Part shown: one piece after another, positions 41,340 to 51,921 of the stretch | How the letters are laid out: each line of letters starts with the position of its first letter | Position numbering within the stretch: the stretch's first letter is position 1 | Source of the DNA: Candidatus Pantoea persica | GTDB taxonomy: Bacteria; Pseudomonadota; Gammaproteobacteria; Enterobacterales; Enterobacteriaceae | Assembly: GCF_013753875.1 (NCBI RefSeq) | Contig: NZ_SMDS01000002.1 | Location: forward strand, 21,114 to 85,113 | Length of the DNA stretch: 64,000 bases | Direction of reading: 5' to 3' | Made by a program: the position numbers and the translations under genes | Notes under the pieces: model-generated | The model's input: only the letters and a program-made list of their open reading frames with translations | Told to the model about the DNA's origin: nothing | Database searches by the model: none

Positions 41340-41847
41340 GCGACGCGCGCCTCGTCCCGTCCGGCGCGCAGCGCGGCTGGCCGATAATGCGCTTAAAGGC
41401 GCGGCTGAAGGCCGCCAGCGAGCCATACCCCAGCTGGAACCGCTTCGCCGTTATTGACGATGCGCTGCACCGCCAGCCGCATGCGCAGCTTGGTCAGCGG
41501 CGTCATGGTGGTGGCGTTCTGAAAGCGCTCGGCAAACACCGAACGCGAGCAGCCCGCCACGCGCGCCGGCCCCTCAACCGTCCAGTTTTCGCCCGGCACG
41601 CGATGCATCGCGGCGATTGTCTTGCTCAGGCGCGGATCGCGCATCGCCGCTGTTCAGCTGAAAAATCTCGCCCGATTCGCCGCGCACCAGCAGCGGTCCG
41701 CGCCCGACGAAGTGGAACTGCGCGCGGCCCGGCGCATGCGGATAGCGCAGGCCGAACGGGGCGGCGAGCTGAATGCGCTGATAGGTAACGCTGTGCAGTC
41801 GCATGCCCATCAGCATGCTTGCTGGTCAGATCTTCATAGTGGCTCAT
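41340..41847 (-). pseudogene. AraC-family regulator (cupin type), broken
   Basis: The start MSHYEDLTSK is family-like. Frames then shift to give MRLHSVTYQRIQLAAPFGLR, a cupin-type sensor domain. About half of the sensor domain is deleted before the RDPRLSKTIAAMH block. The first HTH (VEGPARVAGCSRSVFAERFQ) survives; the second appears after a frameshift near 41440 as LGYGSLAAFSRAFKRIIG. Divergent from the nepI-like gene, which it probably controlled. Confidence 0.8.
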
Positions 41848-41949
41848 AACAATCAGGACGAATTATCAAGAATGAAGGTGTAACCATCATAGATCGTCTT
41901 GACGCGCACCTCATTCTCCCCCTTTATAAATTTTCTCTGGAGAAGCAGC

Positions 41950-42972
41950 ATGAGTCTGAGTTCAGAAGTGGCTGATGAGATTTCCGTACCCGCGCGTCCC
42001 ACCTAGGCCGCGGTCTTTTCAATGGCGTTTGGGGTATTTGGATTGATCACCGCGGAGTTTCTGCCGGTCAGCCTGCTGACGCCGATCGCGGCCTCGCTGC
42101 GGGTGTCGGAAGGGCAGGCGGGACAAACGGTGACGGTGACTGCGCTGCTGGTGGCGCTGGCGGGCAATTTAACCTTGCTCCTACTGGCGCGCGTGCTGCT
42201 CGGCATGGCGATTGGCGGCTTCTGGACGCTCGCTACCGCCATTACCATGCGGCTGGTGCCGAAAGATCAGGTGCCGCGCGCGCTGTCGATCGTTTTCAGC
42301 GGCATTTCGCTGGCGACCATTATTGCTGCGCCGCTCGGCAGCTATCTGGGCTCGCTGATCTGCTGGCGCAATATCTTTATGTTATGCTCACCACCGCCCT
42401 AGGCGTGGTGGCGCTGGTGTGGCAGGCCTTTACGCTGCCGGCGATGCCGCCGGAAAACAAGGCGCGCAGCGGCGGCATGCTCGATCTGCTGCGCAGCGGC
42501 CTGATGCTCTGGGGCATGCTGGCGGTGATCATGATGTTCACCGGCCACTTCGCCTTCTTCACCTGTCTGCGCCCTTTCTGGAAAGCGCGGCGCAGCTTAA
42601 CGTCAATCAGCTCTCGCTGGTGCTGCTGGCGTTCGGCGTGGCTAACTTCTTCGGCACCTCGCTGGCGGGCGGCTATCTGGTGACGCGCAGCGTATCGCTG
42701 ACGCTGAGCGGCGTGGCGCTGCTGCTAGTGAACTTCGGCGACCTTTCCCTGGCTGGTCGGCGCGGGCGTGGCGCTATAGGGACTGGCGTTTGGCTCGATG
42801 TCGACCGGCTGGTCCACCTGGATTTCGCGCGCGGTGCCGGACGACGCTGAATCGGGCGGCGGGCTGCTGGGTGTTCGACCTGCGCGATGCGGGCGGCGTC
42901 TTCCTCTACAGCGGCGTCTTGATGCTGCTGGCGGCAATAACTATCTTCACGCGCGTACGTCATCATGGATAA
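41950..42972 (+). pseudogene. MFS exporter (NepI/purine ribonucleoside efflux-like), broken
   Basis: MFS efflux protein aligning with E. coli Nep[21 protein letters not shown], then [23 protein letters not shown] at 42004-42006 replaces the Trp of RPNWSAVFS, and TAG at 42777-42779 replaces the Trp of IWGLTF. Both sites are confident by homology. In-frame loss of membrane helices is seen at [15 protein letters not shown]. Frameshifts lie near 42380, 42590, 42750 and 42860. The C-terminal helix SGVLMLLAAITIF is readable to 42972. Confidence 0.87.
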
Positions 42973-43185
42973 AGGTTAAAGGACAGCGCAATATGCTGAC
43001 CTTTCCCTTTCTGCCAGCGATTTGACCTTTTGTGGCGCGGCTACCCCCTTTGTGCGCTTTATTAATCAGTAAATTTGATAAAGAACGGCAATTATCTCCG
43101 CTATTCACTATCTGCCCCCAGTCTATTATCTCTCTCAACAAGGCGATACGCCTTACCTGAATAAACATCTACCGAGGAATTGACC

Positions 43186-43395
43186 ATGAAAACTATCAAA
43201 AATTTTGCTGCTGTTATCGCGATTTCCGTTCTTCCGCTGACCAGCTTCGCCCAGAGCGTGACCGCTGTTGACTCAACGCTGGACGGCGCGGAAGCGAAAA
43301 TCGCCGCGTAGGCGAAAGAAGCGAGCGCCTTTTATAAAGTGACCGAAGCCTACAATAACAACGGCGTTCACATGACGTCTGAACTGCTGAAATAA
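43186..43395 (+). pseudogene. DUF1471 (YdgH/BhsA-like) secreted protein, amber codon
   Basis: Small periplasmic DUF1471 protein: signal peptide MKTIKNFAAVIAISVLPLTS ending SFA, then the motif STLDGAEAKIAA and the C-terminal strand NNNGVHMTSELLK. TAG at 43309-43311 replaces the Gln of AAQAKE. The spacing between the motif and YKVTEAY is slightly short. A GAGGAATTG ribosome site precedes the ATG. Proteins of this family respond to stress or affect biofilm; the specific role is unknown. Confidence 0.87.
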
Positions 43396-43413
43396 GCGCG
43401 ATCTCGTTGCTGA

Positions 43414-43435
43414 CAGGACGCCTGCGGGCGTCCTG
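43414..43435 (+). terminator. Stem-loop after the DUF1471 gene
   Basis: CAGGACGCC and GGCGTCCTG form a perfect 9-bp stem around TGCG. The T tract is almost absent, so termination strength is uncertain. Confidence 0.55.
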
Positions 43436-43600
43436 GCGGCGTTTAAAGAGGTGAAAAAGCTTCCCTTCCGGCAATAAATCCTTATGATTTGCAAAAAAAT
43501 ATCCTTCGTCGGCCTTAAGGCTGTTTCTCTTTTTTGTATGGTTGCAATGTGAGCTTTCCTGCACTGCCTGACGGCGGTGAATTTTTGCTATGGAGAGATC

Positions 43601-44625
43601 ATGAAATCTTTATCTTTTGCGCTGCGCACCACGCTGCTCGCCGCCGCCCTCTTCGCCGCCACCGGTACACTGGGCGCGCGGACGAACTCAACTAGCCGGT
43701 CAGCAAAGGCGCCTATGAGCTGGCCTTTAGCCCCAGAGACAACGCGCTGTTCCTTGCCGCCTCGCAGGGCAGCGCGGTATTCCGCCTTGATCCACAGAAC
43801 CTGGCCGTTAAGCAGACCATCCCGACCGAGCTAAAAAGCTTTGGCGCGGCCATCAACCCGTAGACCAACGTGCTCTATATAGGCAATACCGTGAACAGCG
43901 CGCTGATCGCTATCGACACCGCCAGTGGCAAGGTGCTCAATACGCTGGTGCTCGACGGGCGCAAGCGCGGCGAGAACGTGCATCCGCTGCAGCCGCGTGA
44001 GATCGCCGTCGACGTTAAAACTAATCACGTTTACGTCACCGGTCTGGGACCGCAGAGCGTGGTCTGGGTAGTAGACGGCAAGACAATGCAGTTGATCAGC
44101 ACGGTGCCGAACACCGTTAAAATGGGCACCGGCCTGGCGGTGGGCAGCGAGAAGCAGAAGCTCTAAGTTACCAACGGTGACGGAGAGCTGGTCACTATCA
44201 ACACCCGCACCAACACCGTGGAAAAACGCCAGAAGATCGACGGTGATAAAGAACACTTCTTCCTGAATATCGCGCTGGACACCCAGGGTTAGCACGCCTT
44301 CCTCAGCTATTCGAAACAGCCGCAGGTGCTGGTGGTCGATCTGCGCGATCAGACGGTGATGCAGACGATCGCCGTGCCGGAGTCGCTGGCGGTGCTGTTC
44401 AACCCGCAGCGCAATGAGCTGTACGTTACCCATAGCAAAGCGGGCGAAGTGAGCATTATCGACGCGGAGAGCTACAAGGTGAAACGCACGGTGAAAACGT
44501 CGGGTCTGCCCAACAGCCTGGCGCTCTCTGCCGACGGCAAGGCGCTGTTCGTCAGCGTCAAGCAGCCTGGCTTGCGCAAAGCACCGCCGAAAAACCCGGA
44601 CAGCGTGATGTGCATCGTGCTTTAA
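43601..44625 (+). pseudogene. YncE-like seven-bladed beta-propeller protein, broken
   Basis: Periplasmic beta-propeller protein close to E. coli YncE, an iron-regulated protein reported to bind DNA. The signal peptide MKSLSFALRTTLLAAALFAA is present; a frameshift near 43680 follows it. Stops in the main frame: TAG near 43693, TAG 43861-43863, TAA 44164-44166 (where YncE has Tyr in LYTTNADGE) and TAG near 44290. Propeller repeats such as LYIGNTVNSALIAIDTASGK and LAVLFNPQRNELYVTHSKAG are clear. Confidence 0.85.
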
Positions 44626-44732
44626 TTTCACTAATCGCATCAGGGGCGGCCGCTGGCCGCTCTTTGCATTTCTTCGGCTACCTTTAAAGCGTGCCGCTGC
44701 CTGGCGGCATCAACACCAATGGAGAAGATGTA

Positions 44733-46287
44733 ATGAGCCAGTTCCTGATGAATGAAAAAAATAATCTGGTCAACGAAGCGATAGCGGGCGTGCTGCTGAG
44801 CACGCCGTGGCACAACCTCAGCCGCCTCGATCTGGGCGACGATATTCGCGTGGTGGTGCGCAACGACTGGGACAAAAGCAAAGTGGCGCTGATTTTCGGC
44901 GGCGGCTCCGAGCACGAGCCAGCCCACGCGGAATTTGTTGGCAAAGGGATGCTAACTGCCGCGGTGTGCGGCGACATCTTCGCCTCGCCCAGCGTGGACG
45001 CGGTGCTGAGCGCCATTATCAACGTGACCGGTGACGCGGGCTGCCTGCTGATTGTGAAGAACTATATCGGCGACCGGCTGAACTTCGGGCTGGCGGCGGA
45101 AAAGGCCCGGGCGCTGGGCTACAGCGTTGAGATGGTAATTGTACAGGACGATATCGCGCTGCCGGACAACCCGCAGCCGCGCGGCATCGCCGGCACCGCG
45201 CTGATCCATAAAATCGCCGGTCACGCCGCCGAGCAGGGGCAGTCGCTGGCGCAGGTGAAAACCCTGGCGCAGCGCGCGATAAAGGGCACGGCGAGTATCG
45301 GCGTCGCTTTCTCTACCTGCCATATTCCCGGCGAGCGGCGCGACAATCGCGTCAAAGAGGGCGAGAGCTAACTGGGCATGGGTCCACGGCAAGCCGGACG
45401 TGATCACGCTGGACACGCAGAACAGCGCGCAGCTGGTGACCATCATGACGGAAAAGCTGGCGAAGCATCTCTCGGCCGGCACCAAAGCTGTGCTGCTGGT
45501 CAACAACCTTGGCGGCTTTTCAATGCTAGAGCTAGCGCTGGTAACGCGCGAGGTGCTGAAAAGCCCGATGGCGGCGCAGATCAGCCATCTTATCGGCCCG
45601 GCGACGCTGGTCAGCGCGCTGGATATGAAGGGCTTTTCGCTCACGGTGCTGCAGATGGAAGCCGCATTTCTCGAAGCGCTGAAGGCGCCGGTGGAGGTGC
45701 TGGGCTGGACGCCGATCCATGCGGTGGAGCCGGTGACCTCCCTGACCAGCGAACGCGTGGTCATCCAGCTGGAATTTACTCCATCACAGGATGAGCAGGT
45801 GGGTCAGGTGGTGGCGCGCGTCGCCCAGAAGCTGATCGATCTGGAGGTGGGGCTCAACGCGCTTGACGCGAAAGTCGGCGACGGCGACACCGGCTCCACC
45901 TTTGCCGCCGGGGCGCGCAAGGTGAAAAGTGCGCTTGAGGCGCAGCAGCTGCCGCAGGGCGCATCGCTGCCGGAGGCGCTGAAGCAGGGGCTGGAGCAGA
46001 TGAAGCACTACGGCGGCGCGCAGATTGGCCACCGCACGCTGGTGGAGGCGCTGGTAGCGGGCAAATCGCTGGCGGAGGCGGCAGAGGCTACGGCGCAGGG
46101 CGCGGAATCCACCGCCCAGATGCAGAGCGCCAGAGCGGGCCGCTCATCCTACCTGAATCAGCAGACGCTGGACGGGGTAAAAGATCCTGGCGCGTATGCC
46201 GTTGAGAAGGTGTTCGCCGCACTGGGGGAAGCGCGGCGCGGCAGCCAGAGGACGTGCTCTCCACGGAGGCGAAGCGTCGTATTCTAG
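44733..46287 (+). pseudogene. Dihydroxyacetone kinase (DhaK-DhaL fusion type), broken
   Basis: ATP-dependent dihydroxyacetone kinase of the Citrobacter type. The DhaK domain has FVGKGMLTAAVCGDIFASPS; the usual GGGSGHEP reads GGGSEHEP. A TAA lies near 45369 (GES-LGMG), and a one-base deletion at 45380 shifts the frame before HGKPDVITLDTQ. The DhaL domain keeps LNALDAKVGDGDTGSTFAAGA, but the ATP-binding GGSSG segment is deleted between EALKQGL and KHYGGA. The C-terminus is frameshifted near 46240. Confidence 0.85.
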
Positions 46288-46442
46288 CTGCTGGTCCGGC
46301 GCGGCTGCGTGCCGTATCTGAACGCGCACGCTGCTGCGGATTAGCGCGAAGCGCGGTGTTAAACGCGTCCGGCGTCTGCTGCCGTGGGCCGCATTGCTCA
46401 GCGGGCCGTGCCGCGTTGAACCGCCGCCCGGTGTGGGGCGGC

Positions 46443-47684
46443 CTACTCGCTTTCCGCCGCTTCGCGCATCATCTCTTCATGCGGAATATCCTGCAAAATC
46501 TGCTCAAAGCTGCGCAGACGCTTGTAGATCGACATTAGCTCCACCAGCGTCGACCAGGAGGTGATCAGATACTGGAATGACGAGCGCACCTGATCGAAGA
46601 CATTGGTGATCTGGTTCAGCAGGCCGAGCGTAATGGTGCCCGCCACCATCGACGGAAACAGCACGAACAGACCGAAGACGTTATCCACCTGCAGATAGAG
46701 AATGCGGGTGATATTGAAGTAGAGATAGTGAAAGTATAGGCGGAAATAGTTGAAGCTCACGCGGCTGAACAGCGCCTGCACCGTCGGCGGCGTGGCGCGA
46801 TCGGGATTATCTTCGCCGTAGACCAGCTCTTTACGATAGGCCGCCTCCACCCGCTGATTGCGGAACTCCAGCCCTGGCAGCTTAATGCCCACCAGCGCCA
46901 GCAGCGCCGTGCCGAACAGCGACCAGAGCAGCGCCGCGATCACCAGCGCATAGGGAATATTGCCGAGGATCGGTACATCTTTGACGTGGTGCGACAGCGC
47001 GATCAGCACCGGCAAAAAGGCCACCAGCGTCATGATCGCCTGAATAAAGCTGACGCCCCAGTCCTCCAGCGTGCTGGCGAAGCGCATGGTGTCTTCCTGC
47101 ACGCGCTGCGCGGCGCCCTCGACGTGGCGCAGGCGCTGCCAGTTATGCATGTAGTAGTTATTCATAGCGGTACGCCAACGGAATACCCAGTGGCTGATGA
47201 AAAAGGAGTTCATCACGCCGATGACCACCGCAATCAGCGCGATGCCGAGGAAGGCCATCACTTCCGCATAGAAACGGCTAATCGGCACCGAACCCGCCTT
47301 GGTCAGCGCCTGCTGGATCAGATCGTAAAACGGGCCATACCAGGTGTTGACGCCGACGCCGACCTGCACGCCGAACCAGGTGACGAAGATAATCAGCGCC
47401 GAGCCCCAGACGGACCAGCGCTGCCAAGGATGATTATCGATAACGCGCCAGGCGAGGGCGAAAATCGCCATAATGATCCAGTAGTAGCTGTAAAACCAGA
47501 GCTGGCTGGGGGCGATAAAGCGCGCGGCCGTGGTCGACAACGGCTGCTGCATCGCGGTGTGCAGCGTAGGCCAGCGAGACGGCAAATAGTCGGCAAAGCC
47601 GAACCAGGCGAAAATCGCGATCAGACTCCAGATCGCAGCCGAGCTGAAAAACAGCGCTGGCCGGGGGAAATAGGACTTAAACAT
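46443..47684 (-). CDS. sbmA: Peptide transporter SbmA (BacA family)
   Basis: Inner-membrane proton-driven importer of proline-rich antimicrobial peptides, microcins and related peptides. It has 413 residues (E. coli 406), starting MFKSYFPRPALFFSSAAIWS. Family blocks include WFGVQVGVGVNTWYGPFYDL, VFRWRTAMNNYYMHNWQRLR, then HVEGAAQRVQEDTMRFA. The frame is fully open. BacA/SbmA is required in some symbionts to survive host peptides, so its survival among pseudogenes is notable. The flanking genes on both sides are broken. Confidence 0.95.
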   Translation of the reverse strand: MFKSYFPRPALFFSSAAIWSLIAIFAWFGFADYLPSRWPTLHTAMQQPLSTTAARFIAPSQLWFYSYYWIIMAIFALAWRVIDNHPWQRWSVWGSALIIFVTWFGVQVGVGVNTWYGPFYDLIQQALTKAGSVPISRFYAEVMAFLGIALIAVVIGVMNSFFISHWVFRWRTAMNNYYMHNWQRLRHVEGAAQRVQEDTMRFASTLEDWGVSFIQAIMTLVAFLPVLIALSHHVKDVPILGNIPYALVIAALLWSLFGTALLALVGIKLPGLEFRNQRVEAAYRKELVYGEDNPDRATPPTVQALFSRVSFNYFRLYFHYLYFNITRILYLQVDNVFGLFVLFPSMVAGTITLGLLNQITNVFDQVRSSFQYLITSWSTLVELMSIYKRLRSFEQILQDIPHEEMMREAAESE

Positions 47685-47978
47685 AGGCTCTCCGCTGTTG
47701 TGTGCACCTTTTTATAACGCCTTTCAGCGTTATTTGTATGTTGTGTGTTGTTCCGATGATGACAATCGCGCGTGACGTAGGTAAAAAGCGCTCGCAAGAT
47801 GTTAATAAATGTGTGCGAATTTGTTTCGCCGATCTAAATGTTTAACCGCAACGGCAGTTATACTGCCGCCCGTTATTGCCGGTAACAACCCGACTGTATC
47901 CCTTAATCCGCAAAAAAATCATTATAACGCAAGTTTTTAACTTTCATGCCGCATTACAGGCGGTACTGAGGCAATGTC

Positions 47979-48691
47979 ATGTCAGAACAAAAACGTGGGC
48001 AGACGCGCAGGGATTTCCTGTTAAAGACCATCGCGCTGGTACCCGCCGTTAGCGGCTTTAGCATGGTGCCTGTGGCACAGGCCGCCGATCCCGCTGCCGC
48101 GCAACCCGCGCGCGACTATCAGCCCAGCTGGTTTACCGCAGAGAGAGTTCGCCTTTATCAAGGCCGCAGTGGCGCGCCTGCTCCCCAACGACGAGAGCGG
48201 CCTAGGGGCGCTGGAAGCGGGCGTGCCGGAGTTTATCGACCGCCAGATGAACACCCCTTACGCCACCGGCGCCAACTGGTACATGCAGAGGCCGTTCAAC
48301 CCGAGTCTGCCGAAAGAGCTGGGCTATCAGCTGCCGCTGGTGCCGCAGCAGATCTACCGCCTGGGGCTGGCGGACGCCGACGACTACAGCAAACGCCAGC
48401 ACGGCAAAATCTTCGCCGAGCTGAGCGCCGAGTAGCAGGACGTGCTGCTGCAGGCGATGGAGAGAGGCTAGGCCGATTTCCGCCAGCTGCCGGCGAAAAC
48501 CTTCTTCGCCTTCCTGATCCAGAACACCCGCGAAGGCTTCTTTAGCGACCCGATCCACGGCGGCAACCAGAATATGGTGGGCTGGATGCTGATCGGCTTT
48601 CCCGGCGCGCGCGCCGACTTTATGGACTGGGTTGAGCGCGGCGAGCGCTATCCCTTCCCGTCAGTATCAATTCGCGGGGAGCGCGCGTAAA
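47979..48691 (+). pseudogene. Gluconate 2-dehydrogenase gamma subunit, broken
   Basis: Small Tat-exported subunit of the periplasmic membrane-bound gluconate dehydrogenase. The twin-arginine signal [14 protein letters not shown] is intact. A frameshift near 48140 precedes [17 protein letters not shown] at 48433-48435 ([12 protein letters not shown]) and TAG near 48470 (ERG-ADFRQL) interrupt the frame. The conserved end [20 protein letters not shown] is readable. The gene precedes the flavoprotein subunit by 14 bases. Confidence 0.87.
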
Positions 48692-48704
48692 CATGGTAAA
48701 CGAA

Positions 48705-49190
48705 ATGAAAAAAGCGGACGCGGTGATTGTCGGTTTCGGCTGGGTCGGCGCCATTATGGCGAAAGAGCTGACCGAAGCGGGTCTGAATGTGATGGCGCTG
48801 GAGCGCGGCCCGCATCGCGGTACCTATCCTGACTGCACCTATCCGCAGTCGATTGACGAGCTGACCTACAACATCCGCAAAAAGCTGTTCCAGGATCTGT
48901 CGAAAAGCACCGTGACCATCCGTCACGACGCCTTGCAGACGGCGGTGCCCTATCGCCAGCTGGCGGCGTTTCTGTCGAGCACCGGCACCGGCGGCGCGGG
49001 CCTGCACTGGTCTGGCGTGCACTTCTGCGTCGACCCGACCGAGCTGCGCCAGTGTAGCCACTATGAAGAGCGCTACGGAAAAAACTTTATCTCGGAAGGG
49101 ATGACGATCCAGGATTTCGGCGTTACCTACGACGAGCTGGAGCCGTTCTTCGACAATGTGAAAAAGGTGTTCGGCACCTCCGGTACGCCG
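48705..49190 (+). pseudogene. Gluconate 2-dehydrogenase flavoprotein subunit, 3' two-thirds deleted
   Basis: GMC oxidoreductase. The FAD dinucleotide motif VIVGFGWVGAIMAKELTEAG near residue 6 is followed by the block STGTGGAGLHWSGVHF. The frame is open for about 165 codons, to FGTSGTPWRYAG. There the sequence abuts the 3' end of a minus-strand MFS gene, so about 400 codons and the cytochrome subunit gene are deleted. The preceding gamma-subunit gene is just upstream. Confidence 0.85.
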
Positions 49191-49191
49191 T

Positions 49192-49979
49192 GGAGGTACG
49201 CCGGCGCCCAGATCTCGCGGAACTTGCCGCGCTTCGGCAGCTGCGCCGCCGCGTCATCCTGCGGGAAATCCGCGCCGGGCGCGACGCCGCAGCGTTTTTC
49301 CATCGCGCTCAGCACGTGATGCGCCTCCTGATGGCGGCCCTGTTGCGCCAGCCAGCGCGCCGACGATCACCACCCAGCGCCAGCCCTCCAGGCTCAGCAG
49401 GGGCTGCGGCACCAGCCACCACGACATCAGCGCCACCGCCGGCACGGAGAGGAACTGCACGAAAAACGAGAAGGCGAAGGCGCGGCTGCGCAGATGGGTC
49501 GGCACCTATTCAGATAGGTAGGTATCGATAGTGACCAGCTCGACGCCCAGCCCGATGCCCACCAGAAAGCGAAACAGAATGATCGTTTCGGCGCTCTGCT
49601 GAAAAGCCATCAGCAGAGAGAAAACGCCGTACTAGACCAGCGCGTACATAAAGGTCAGGCGGCGGCCGAAGCGGTCGGCCCAGTGCGCCAGCAGGCTGGC
49701 GCCTACGAACAGGCCGAGAAAGGTAGCAGAGGCGAAGATGGCCTGATCGGCGATGCCAAACGCGCCCGCGCTGCCGGTGTGAAAGACGCCGGCGGCCAGC
49801 AGCCTAGAGCTGATATAGCCGGTTTCAAACAGATCGTAGAGTTCGAAAAAGCCGCCGAGGGCGATAAAGCGCCACAAACCCGGCGATGATAGCAGGGCGT
49901 TAATACGCCCCGCTAAGCTGTTTTCCGGCGTCGGCGCGGCATACCCCGGCGCCATCCCTGAAGTGCAGGCTGTAGTCAT
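49192..49979 (-). pseudogene. MFS transporter (sugar-porter-like), N-terminal half only
   Basis: Six-helix half of an MFS metabolite:H+ symporter: GGFFELYDLFETGYISSRL, then ADRFGRRLTFMYALV and FRFLVGIGLGVELVTIDTYL. TAG at 49632-49634 (ALV-YGVFSLLM) and TAG at 49506-49508 (LSE-VPTHLRSRAF) probably replace Trp. A frameshift near 49365 precedes LAQQGRHQEAHHVLSAMEK and FREIWAPAYLHG, the central loop. The second half is deleted at the junction with the flavoprotein remnant. Confidence 0.82.
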
Positions 49980-51168
49980 TTTGGTTTAAACCTCGGTGTG
50001 ACGATGTTTGCATAACCTGCTGACGGGTGGAGGAGATTTTTTTAATAATCAACCATTAGCAAGCAAATAGATGGCAGAATAATCAATTCAACGATCCTTA
50101 CCGAGGGGGTTGTTGATGAGTTTTTAGCAAGGCACGTTGCACTTTTCGCCGTTCTGCGCGGCCCGTCACGCCAGCCTGAACGGGCGCGGCTTATATTCGC
50201 CGCTGCTAGGCTGGACTGGCGCTGCATTTATCTGTGCCTTACCGCTTCGCCGATGCTTGGCAGATAAAGGACCGAAAACAGTAAGGATCCCGCTGCTGGA
50301 GCAGGCCGCTTTTTCAGCACTGGCTGTTATTTCTCCTTTAGTAAGAAATCAGCTTATTGTTGTGATGCATTATCCCAGCCGCACAGCGCAATGAAGCTTT
50401 AATAAATAAAAGATGTTAACTATTTTACTGTATCGCGCGTGGATGATATCCGTGCCCGCTTTTTTATCGGGCAAGAAGTGCCTTGGCGTGGATGCTGGAA
50501 GTAAACAGGATCAATCCCAGAGCAGTACCGCCACTGCGAATAACCTCCTCAGAATAACCATAATTGTTACCTGATTGTCTTTTATTGTGCTGTGAATTAA
50601 CAAAATTTGGTTTGTTAATTTTATTTGGCAATAAAGGTTATGGTGTTAATGGTATGATTACAGAGAGAGCAGCTGGCAAGAGATTATTAACGCTTTACAA
50701 TCGAGCCTGCTCTGCCAGTAACTGATTGCCAATTTGGAATAAGTGAAGTTTGTATGTTATACAGCAGCATATTGACAATATTTTTCGCAGATGGTCTCCT
50801 TGTTCAACGCAAGCTAAACAATCTGCTGATTGAAATTAAATGATAAAAGGAACGGGCAAGATTGCTTCAGAGAAAAAACAGCGGCGCTTTTCAGATAGTT
50901 GAATGCCACATATCACCCGTCGGAAATGAATGATAAAGAAACCGGGCGTCGGGTCAGGGCAACACGCCTTATTATTTAATAGGGCTTGTTGCTGACGTGC
51001 TAAAGAGTTGGGGCAGTTATAAAATTTTTGTATCTGGGTACGTAAAGCATTATGTGTCAGGGAATTTTCTATATTTTGACGATGTGCTTCCCTGATGACT
51101 AAGTTTCGCTCTTCTCGCGCGATGAAATCCCCACCGCGGCGCCAAAACAGCAATTTGACATCATCATT
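49980..51168. other. Intergenic stretch, no gene recognised
   Basis: About 1.2 kb. One frame around 50115-50395 (FCAARHASLNGRGLYSPLLG) begins ATG-AGT-TTT-TAG and may be gene debris; I do not recognise it. The part from about 50400 to 50830 is AT-rich without a supportable gene. In the frame of the LuxR-type gene, the upstream codons (DEIPTAAPKQQFDIIIMNCE) look protein-like, so that gene may once have started near 51115 or earlier. Confidence 0.4.
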
Positions 51169-51639
51169 ATGAATTGCGAAAGCATCGAACAGCGTCCAGA
51201 CTTGCTTGCGACCGAGCGCGAATTGTCCGGCATGAAAACGCCTGTATTAGGACTCTCAACCAACAGCCACCTGTTTCACCATCTTTATCGCGAACTGCCC
51301 GCCTTTCGCGGCCTGATCGATCAGGAGAGCAGCGTAGAATTTTTTATCTCAGCCATCAGAATCGTCGCGGCGGGAGGCTTCTGCTACTCATGGGATGTGC
51401 TGGAGTCAGACAGCAATACTAATGAAGAAATGTATGAAAAAGCCGGATTAACGCGGCGGGAACGTGAAATCCTAAAGCTGTGCCAGTCGGGAGAAAGCAA
51501 TAAGGCTATATCAATCAGGCTTTACCGCAGTGAAAAAAACATCAGCGCTCATAAATTCAATATATTGAGCAAGCTTGGCATGAAAAGTTCTCAGCTTATT
51601 CATAGCGCGCAGCCAATAAATACGCATACAGATAATTAA
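51169..51639 (+). CDS. LuxR-type regulator, possibly N-terminally shortened
   Basis: A 156-residue protein with a C-terminal GerE/LuxR helix-turn-helix: AGLTRREREILKLCQSGESN, KAISIRLYRSEKNISAHKFN, ILSKLGMKSSQ. The N-terminal part resembles the end of a receiver-like domain (VLGLSTNSHLF). Upstream in-frame codons look coding but are interrupted by stops, so the ORF may be the remnant of a longer regulator of the RcsA/CsgD type. It precedes a biofilm-adhesin gene in the same direction, which it may have controlled. Confidence 0.65.
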   Translation: MNCESIEQRPDLLATERELSGMKTPVLGLSTNSHLFHHLYRELPAFRGLIDQESSVEFFISAIRIVAAGGFCYSWDVLESDSNTNEEMYEKAGLTRREREILKLCQSGESNKAISIRLYRSEKNISAHKFNILSKLGMKSSQLIHSAQPINTHTDN

Positions 51640-51921
51640 TCTTTGTCATAATTTCCGTTGTAATCTGCTTAAAGGAGTAAAACTGATCAAGGATGAGATT
51701 ATTATTTTAAATAACACGCGAGGCGGAACATTTTTTTCGGAGAGTATGTCTGTCAGATTTTTCTTTCCCCTGTGCTTTTTCTGATTTAAGCGGCGGCCGC
51801 TTTTCTGTCTTTACGTCTGAAAAAAATAGGTAGACTTACGCCTTTGAAACAGGTTAGTTCCGGTTCGCTAAGTGAATAGCATATTGAACAGTGATGTCCG
51901 ATCGATAAGGAATATATTTCT

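Noticed and set aside
50137..50394. An 85-codon frame as a small gene
   Set aside because: It starts without a ribosome site right after a stop, lacks any recognisable domain and lies in apparent debris.
50836..51153. A 105-codon minus-strand frame as a gene
   Set aside because: It opposes the likely upstream part of the LuxR-type gene and has no family-like features.
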